Notes under the pieces: model-generated
Told to the model about the DNA's origin: nothing
Seen by the model: the letters and a program-made list of their open reading frames with translations, nothing else
The model's database searches: none
Assembly: GCA_025924495.1 (NCBI GenBank)
Contig: JAICIG010000281.1
Span: forward strand, 1 to 10,456
Direction: 5' to 3'
Length of the DNA: 10,456 nt
Source: Pirellulales bacterium
GTDB taxonomy: Bacteria > Planctomycetota > Planctomycetia > Pirellulales > JAICIG01
Program-made: the position numbers and the translations under genes
Shown here: positions 6,660 to 10,456 of the stretch, piece by piece
How positions within the stretch are numbered: the stretch's first letter is position 1
How the letters are laid out: each line of letters begins with the position of its first letter

Positions 6660-9600
6660 CTATCGAACCGTAATGAAATCGTGATGGCTATACAGCACGT
6701 GGATCAGGCTTTCTTTGGCGCGCAGCTCCGGATCGGCCGCCGGATGACTGGCGTCGGCCGGATCGCTCGCGGCCGCGCCGGCGGGCGATTGGCGGTAGAC
6801 CTCGAGCTGCCGCTCGAGCAACTGCAGAGCGGCCTGCCGCTCCGCTGGGTTTGGCGACCGCGTTAACAGTTGCTCAAACGCCGCATCGACAAAAGCCGCG
6901 TCGCGCAGATTTGCCTCGGCCGTCTCCGCCGTAACCTGGCGCCACAAATTCCGCGCCAGAATACGGCTGGGCTGCAACGTTAGCTCGGCATTCACTAAAG
7001 CCAGCGCTTGCTGCGGCACAACCGTCTGCGTGCGTCGATAGCATTCGGCCGGATTGGCGGCGTCGAACATTTCCAACAGCGGCTCGCGCGCCTCGCCATG
7101 ATGGCTGATGTACAGGCTGCGGCGCCGCGTGGCTGCGGCCTGAGCATGCTCGATCTCCTGTCCGCCGAGCACGAGATCCAGTTGCGCGGCAGAGTGCAGC
7201 ACCGCATCGCGCACGACTTCCGACTCGATCTGCCGCCGCGGGAAGCGCCACAGCCAGCGGTTTTGTCTGTCGGTTTGCAGGTTCGGCGAGTCGCTGGCCG
7301 ACGAGGCCATGCGATAGGCGTTGCTGGTGACGATCAGGCGGTGGACGCTCTTCATCTTCCAGCCCCCGTCCATCAACTCGACTGCCAGCCAATCAAGCAG
7401 CTCAGGATGAGAAGCCGGCTTGCCATTGCGGCCGAAGTCGAACAGGGTTTCCACCAGCGGCTGGCCGAAGTGCCGCATCCAAAGATGGTTCACGGCGACA
7501 CGAGCCGTGAGTGGATTGTTGCGGTCGATGATCGCTTTCGCCAGCGCCGTTCTTCGGCCCGTGCTCCGCTGCGGATAGACGGGGGAAATCAGTGTGAACT
7601 CTTGCGAATTGCCAGTCGCCGCTTGAGCCGCAGCCGCGGTCGCTTGCCGAGCCTCCGCCAGTTTGTTCTTCGCCGCCGCGATTTCTGCCTCTGTGCCGGG
7701 CTTGGTTGCTACGGTCAGCCAGGCCAATGTCGCCGCCTGCTCGTTCGCTACGGCTTGGGCGTTCGCCGCGGCGCGCTCCGCCTGCCATGCCTGCTTCGCC
7801 AGGGCATCGGCGTCGGCCGCGGCCAAATATCGCGCGTTGCCCGCCGCGATCCGCGCCTGGATCGCGGCCAGTTCCGCCTTTGCCGCCGCGAGATTCGCTT
7901 CGGCCGACGTAACACTAGCACGTAACGCATCGACGCGCTGTTGCGCTGCGGTTACTTCGGCTTTCGCCGCAGAGATTGCCGCATCGGGGAGCTCGGCATC
8001 GCCCACGACCGAGGTTGCCGGGGCCAGGCAATAGGCGGTGGCGAGCCAGCCCCGGCGGCCAACCACGTCCTCGTCGGCCATGCAGGCAGGTTCTTCAAAA
8101 TCGAAATGCACGGCAGGCGAGTCGCCCGGATGAGTGAAGGTAATCTCATCGAACGCCACCGCCGTGCCCGGCCTGGCATCGACAAAGATGCCTTGTTGCG
8201 CGCGGCCTTGGGAGTTCCAGCCGTGCAAGGCGGCCGGGACTGCATTGACGAGCGTCGCACCGTCGGGCAGGCTCTTGATGGTGAAAGCGATCGTATCTTG
8301 AGAAACATCGATTACGCCGACGACCTGAAAGTGGTTCTGGCCGCCGGCGAGATCATAGCGGCCGATTTCCAACACCTCGAACGTGCCTGGGCGATAAGTG
8401 AGAATGCGGCCTTGTTCGAACGCGACATACGCGCCCGTGGCGCCGGTGGAGATGTCGAGGCCCAATTGAAAATTGGCGTGCGCGTCGGCCCTGAGTTTGA
8501 TTTGAAATGCAACCGTCGAGCCGTTGCGGACTGCGCCTACAGCCGACACGGGGTTGGCCAAGGCGCGTCGCCCCTGGCGCGCATCGAGAAACAACGACTG
8601 CTTGCCCACGAGCGCCTGCGAACGTGATTTGCCGCGGATTGCTTTCGCTGCGGCCAACTTGTCTTCTGCAGTCTTTAATGCCGCGACGAGCGCGGGTTCC
8701 TTGGCGGCAACTTCGTTTCGAGCGGCGGCCAGTTGTTGTTCGGCGGCCGCAACTGGCGCCTGACGCTTTGCGACTTCCTCGGCTTGAATGAACGGCTTCA
8801 GCCCGGGATATGCCGCCACGGCGGGCAGCGACACCGGCTCGATCGCCGCCGCCTGCAGCCCGAGCATGGCAGGAACGCCTGGCGCCACGGGCGGCTTGTC
8901 TGCGATCTTGTTGCGCTCGTCGCCGCCCGAGTACATGAACGTCTGGGCATCGAGCTTTTCATCGAACACGCGAATCATGCCGCCGGGAATCGGTCCGTAC
9001 GGCTTGCCGTAGATGTATTTCTGAAACGGCCCTGGATCGGGCGCGCCCGGCACGCGGTCTTGCCGCAGCTCTAAAGGTTCGAAGAAGGCGCGGAACTGAA
9101 AATACTCCGCTTGCGAAATCGGATCGTACTTATGGTCGTGGCAGTGTGCGCAGTTCAACGTCAGGCCGAGAAAGGCCTTGGCGGTATGCTCGACGTTGTC
9201 TTTCATCCACTGGTTGTAGTTCCACTTGAAGAAGTTCCGCACCAGATAGCCGGTCGCGACGATCGTCTGGTCGTCTTCCGGCGCAATTTCATCCGCGGCG
9301 AGCATCTCCAGCACCATCCGGTCATAGCCTTTGTCCTCGTTCAGCGAGCGCACGATCCAGTCTCGCCAGCGCCAGATCATCGGATAGCTATTCATCACGT
9401 CGGGCACCGTGCGTCGCCCGTACCAGTCGGAATAGCGCCACACATCCATCCAATGCCGCCCCCAACGTTCGCCATATTGCGGGCTGGCCAACAGGCGTTC
9501 GACCACTTTCTCGTAAGCCTTGGGCGACGTGTCGGCCAGGAATGCGTGCAGTTCGTGCCGGTTCGGCGGCAGGCCGATCAGATCGAGATAAACTCGCCGC

Positions 9601-10148
9601 AGCAACGTGGCTCGGTCTGCGGAAGGATTGGGCGTTAAACCATGTCGCTCGTGCTCGGCCGCCAGAAAGGCGTCGATCGGATTGCGCACCCAGCCGGAGT
9701 TGGCGGCAATGGTCGCGGCTGGCCGGGTCGGCCTGCGAAAGGCCCAGTGGTCGCGCGGGTCGGGTTCGGGGCGATCGTCGCTTGGCGCCGTGGCGCCCGC
9801 GGCGATCCAGGCCGAAAGCTTGGCAACCTCTTCTGAGGAAAGCGGACGACCTTCGGCCGGCATTCGCTCGGCCTCGTTCTGCGTGGCGATCCGTTGAACC
9901 AGCAGGCTGGCTTCGGGCTTAGCTTGCTCGATCGCAGGACCGCTGTCGCCCCCTTTGAGCATCAACGCGACGCTATCCACTCGCAGGCCGGCTTCCTGCT
10001 TCAAAGCGCCATGGCAAGCATAACAACGAGATTTCAATAACGTCTTGACGTCGCGAACGTAGTCGACGGGTTCTTCCGCGCCCGCTTGCCGCGGAAAGCC
10101 AAGGAGCATCAGGCAGCAACAGAGCCCCATCGCGATGCATTTCGCCAC
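6660..10148 (-). CDS. secreted PSCyt1-DUF1549-DUF1553 haem protein with coiled-coil and beta-sandwich insertion
   Basis: Numbered from GTG 10148 (1162 residues). A Sec signal peptide (hydrophobic core IAMGLCCCLMLLGF, possible cleavage after AGA near 24) precedes a planctomycete cytochrome C domain (PSCyt1, about 28-120) with haem motif CYACH at 42-46. DUF1549 spans about 155-360 and carries a second motif, CAHCH, at 333-337. Residues about 455-505 form an Ala-rich heptad-like helical arm, about 515-695 a beta-rich segment resembling a concanavalin/LamG sandwich, and about 722-846 a second long Ala-rich arm. DUF1553 (PSD1) runs from about 863 to the C-terminus, starting RRTALAKAIIDRNNPLTARVA. 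Covalent haem attachment in the periplasm is expected from the motifs; the reaction is unknown. The GTG at 10154 lies partly inside the AGGAGG Shine-Dalgarno, so the GTG at 10148, 5 nt downstream of it, is the better start. The DUF1501 gene follows after 22 nt. Confidence 0.95.
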   Translation of the reverse strand: MAKCIAMGLCCCLMLLGFPRQAGAEEPVDYVRDVKTLLKSRCYACHGALKQEAGLRVDSVALMLKGGDSGPAIEQAKPEASLLVQRIATQNEAERMPAEGRPLSSEEVAKLSAWIAAGATAPSDDRPEPDPRDHWAFRRPTRPAATIAANSGWVRNPIDAFLAAEHERHGLTPNPSADRATLLRRVYLDLIGLPPNRHELHAFLADTSPKAYEKVVERLLASPQYGERWGRHWMDVWRYSDWYGRRTVPDVMNSYPMIWRWRDWIVRSLNEDKGYDRMVLEMLAADEIAPEDDQTIVATGYLVRNFFKWNYNQWMKDNVEHTAKAFLGLTLNCAHCHDHKYDPISQAEYFQFRAFFEPLELRQDRVPGAPDPGPFQKYIYGKPYGPIPGGMIRVFDEKLDAQTFMYSGGDERNKIADKPPVAPGVPAMLGLQAAAIEPVSLPAVAAYPGLKPFIQAEEVAKRQAPVAAAEQQLAAARNEVAAKEPALVAALKTAEDKLAAAKAIRGKSRSQALVGKQSLFLDARQGRRALANPVSAVGAVRNGSTVAFQIKLRADAHANFQLGLDISTGATGAYVAFEQGRILTYRPGTFEVLEIGRYDLAGGQNHFQVVGVIDVSQDTIAFTIKSLPDGATLVNAVPAALHGWNSQGRAQQGIFVDARPGTAVAFDEITFTHPGDSPAVHFDFEEPACMADEDVVGRRGWLATAYCLAPATSVVGDAELPDAAISAAKAEVTAAQQRVDALRASVTSAEANLAAAKAELAAIQARIAAGNARYLAAADADALAKQAWQAERAAANAQAVANEQAATLAWLTVATKPGTEAEIAAAKNKLAEARQATAAAAQAATGNSQEFTLISPVYPQRSTGRRTALAKAIIDRNNPLTARVAVNHLWMRHFGQPLVETLFDFGRNGKPASHPELLDWLAVELMDGGWKMKSVHRLIVTSNAYRMASSASDSPNLQTDRQNRWLWRFPRRQIESEVVRDAVLHSAAQLDLVLGGQEIEHAQAAATRRRSLYISHHGEAREPLLEMFDAANPAECYRRTQTVVPQQALALVNAELTLQPSRILARNLWRQVTAETAEANLRDAAFVDAAFEQLLTRSPNPAERQAALQLLERQLEVYRQSPAGAAASDPADASHPAADPELRAKESLIHVLYSHHDFITVR

Positions 10149-10153
10149 CCGCA

Positions 10154-10159
10154 CCTCCT
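10154..10159 (-). promoter_or_regulatory. strong Shine-Dalgarno AGGAGG that decides the start of the haem-protein gene
   Basis: Read on the minus strand, TTAGGAGGTGCGGGTG contains AGGAGG at 10159-10154. The first GTG (10154-10152) overlaps this motif and cannot be the start codon for it. The GTG at 10148-10146 has a 5-nt spacer. The in-frame ATG at 10130 is 23 nt away and too far. Both GTG choices retain the whole signal peptide. Confidence 0.7.
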
Positions 10160-10162
10160 AAC

Positions 10163-10178
10163 CAATCGCGAGCGATTG
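10163..10178. promoter_or_regulatory. 16-bp near-palindrome just upstream of the Shine-Dalgarno
   Basis: CAATCGCGAGCGATTG has two perfect 7-bp arms (CAATCGC / GCGATTG) around a central GA. It ends 4 bp from the AGGAGG of the haem-protein gene and lies inside the predicted leader. As DNA it has the form of a dimeric-repressor operator; as RNA it could fold into a 6-bp stem with a 4-nt loop that shields the ribosome binding site. No regulator is encoded in the window. Confidence 0.4.
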
Positions 10179-10201
10179 CGGTTGTTCGACGACGGAGGTG
10201 T

Positions 10202-10230
10202 ATTCTAAGCGAAAGGCGATGGAAAGCCGA
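10202..10230 (-). promoter_or_regulatory. candidate promoter for the haem-protein/DUF1501 operon
   Basis: On the minus strand TAGAAT (10207-10202) matches the -10 consensus at five of six positions. The hexamer 17 nt upstream, TCGGCT, matches the -35 at only three. Transcription would start near 10195, giving a leader of about 47 nt that contains the palindrome. The weak -35 leaves room for an activator or an alternative sigma factor. Confidence 0.3.
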
Positions 10231-10268
10231 GTGAATCTTTAACGTGCTGAGACGCGACCCGCCCAGCG

Positions 10269-10333
10269 CACTAGCCCGGATTATCCACCACCCCTCGCGA
10301 TAGGCCGATTGAGTGCGTTCACACTAACCCGAA
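10269..10333. repeat. two degenerate CACTARCCCG direct repeats in the intergenic region
   Basis: CACTAGCCCGGA (10269-10280) and CACTAACCCGAA (10322-10333) match at 10 of 12 positions and lie 53 bp apart. From memory, strings of the form CACTAGCCCGAAGCG recur between genes in some planctomycete genomes, and the second copy continues as GAAGCGCCAG in that manner. This link is recollection, not a search result. The rest of 10155-10369 shows only the leader and promoter elements listed separately. Confidence 0.35.
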
Positions 10334-10369
10334 GCGCCAGTTTTGGTGTTGCGCGTTTTGACACGGATT

Positions 10370-10456
10370 TTAGCCGGCGGCTCGGTATTCCGGGGGGAAG
10401 CTCTCGCGGAGCAGCCGTTTCAATTTCGTGATGCCGCCAGGCGTCTCTAGCCGGTC
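10370..10456 (-). CDS. C-terminal end of an unidentified gene, truncated by the window edge
   Basis: The minus-strand frame is open from the right edge to TAA at 10372-10370, giving 28 codons. The tail reads KLKRLLRESFPPEYRAAG before the stop: a basic amphipathic stretch with mostly G or C in third codon positions, as in the window's real genes. I do not recognise a family from so short a piece. It lies about 220 nt upstream of the haem-protein start on the same strand, so read-through transcription is possible, although that gene has its own candidate promoter. Confidence 0.5.
   Translation of the reverse strand, partial: DRLETPGGITKLKRLLRESFPPEYRAAG

Noticed and set aside
7008..7925. Plus-strand ORF of 305 codons antisense to the haem-protein gene
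   Set aside because: Opposite DUF1553 and the Ala-rich arm; Arg-rich product typical of a shadow of GCC/GCG codons, with no ribosome binding site or domain.
7623..8000. Repetitive GCC/GCG-rich DNA considered as a tandem repeat
   Set aside because: The periodicity comes from the Ala-rich helical heptads of the encoded protein; no exact DNA repeat unit was found.

Overview
The window looks like chromosomal DNA of a member of the Planctomycetota. The strongest reason is the minus-strand pair in the right half: a large secreted protein with the planctomycete cytochrome C (PSCyt1), DUF1549 and DUF1553 domains, followed 22 nt later by a Tat-type DUF1501 protein. This pairing is amplified almost only in that phylum and its relatives. 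A long WD40-repeat protein, high G+C, and GTG/TTG starts fit the same group. I cannot resolve the genus.

Left half, plus strand. A 5'-truncated WD40 protein runs in from the window edge to 1660 and shows 13 blades. A small predicted membrane or secreted protein (1705-1959) follows; its stop region reads CTT TGA C, the same heptamer as the RF2 frameshift site, but also overlaps a perfect TTGACA. Next come a cytoplasmic alpha/beta hydrolase with an intact Ser-Asp-His triad (about 2130-2975) and a Tat-exported amidase-signature enzyme with an intact Lys-Ser-Ser triad (3082-4851). These two may be co-transcribed. A 38-codon ORF begins at the hydrolase stop and ends just past the amidase start.

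Middle. Positions 4852-5161 separate convergent genes. They hold a hairpin at 4949-4969 and a startless minus-strand reading frame of coding-like composition, but no gene I can support.

Right half, minus strand. The PSCyt1-DUF1549-DUF1553 protein (6660-10148) and the DUF1501 protein (5162-6637) form a two-gene operon. The large protein has two CXXCH haem motifs and carries an insertion of about 500 residues: an Ala-rich helical arm, a beta-sandwich-like domain, and a second Ala-rich helical arm. Its leader has a strong AGGAGG ribosome binding site preceded by a 16-bp near-palindrome. The last 28 codons of another minus-strand gene enter from the right edge (10370-10456).

No RNA gene, CRISPR array, insertion sequence or attachment site was seen. 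The features most worth checking are the CTTTGAC junction at 1954-1960 and the helical-arm insertion in the large haem protein.
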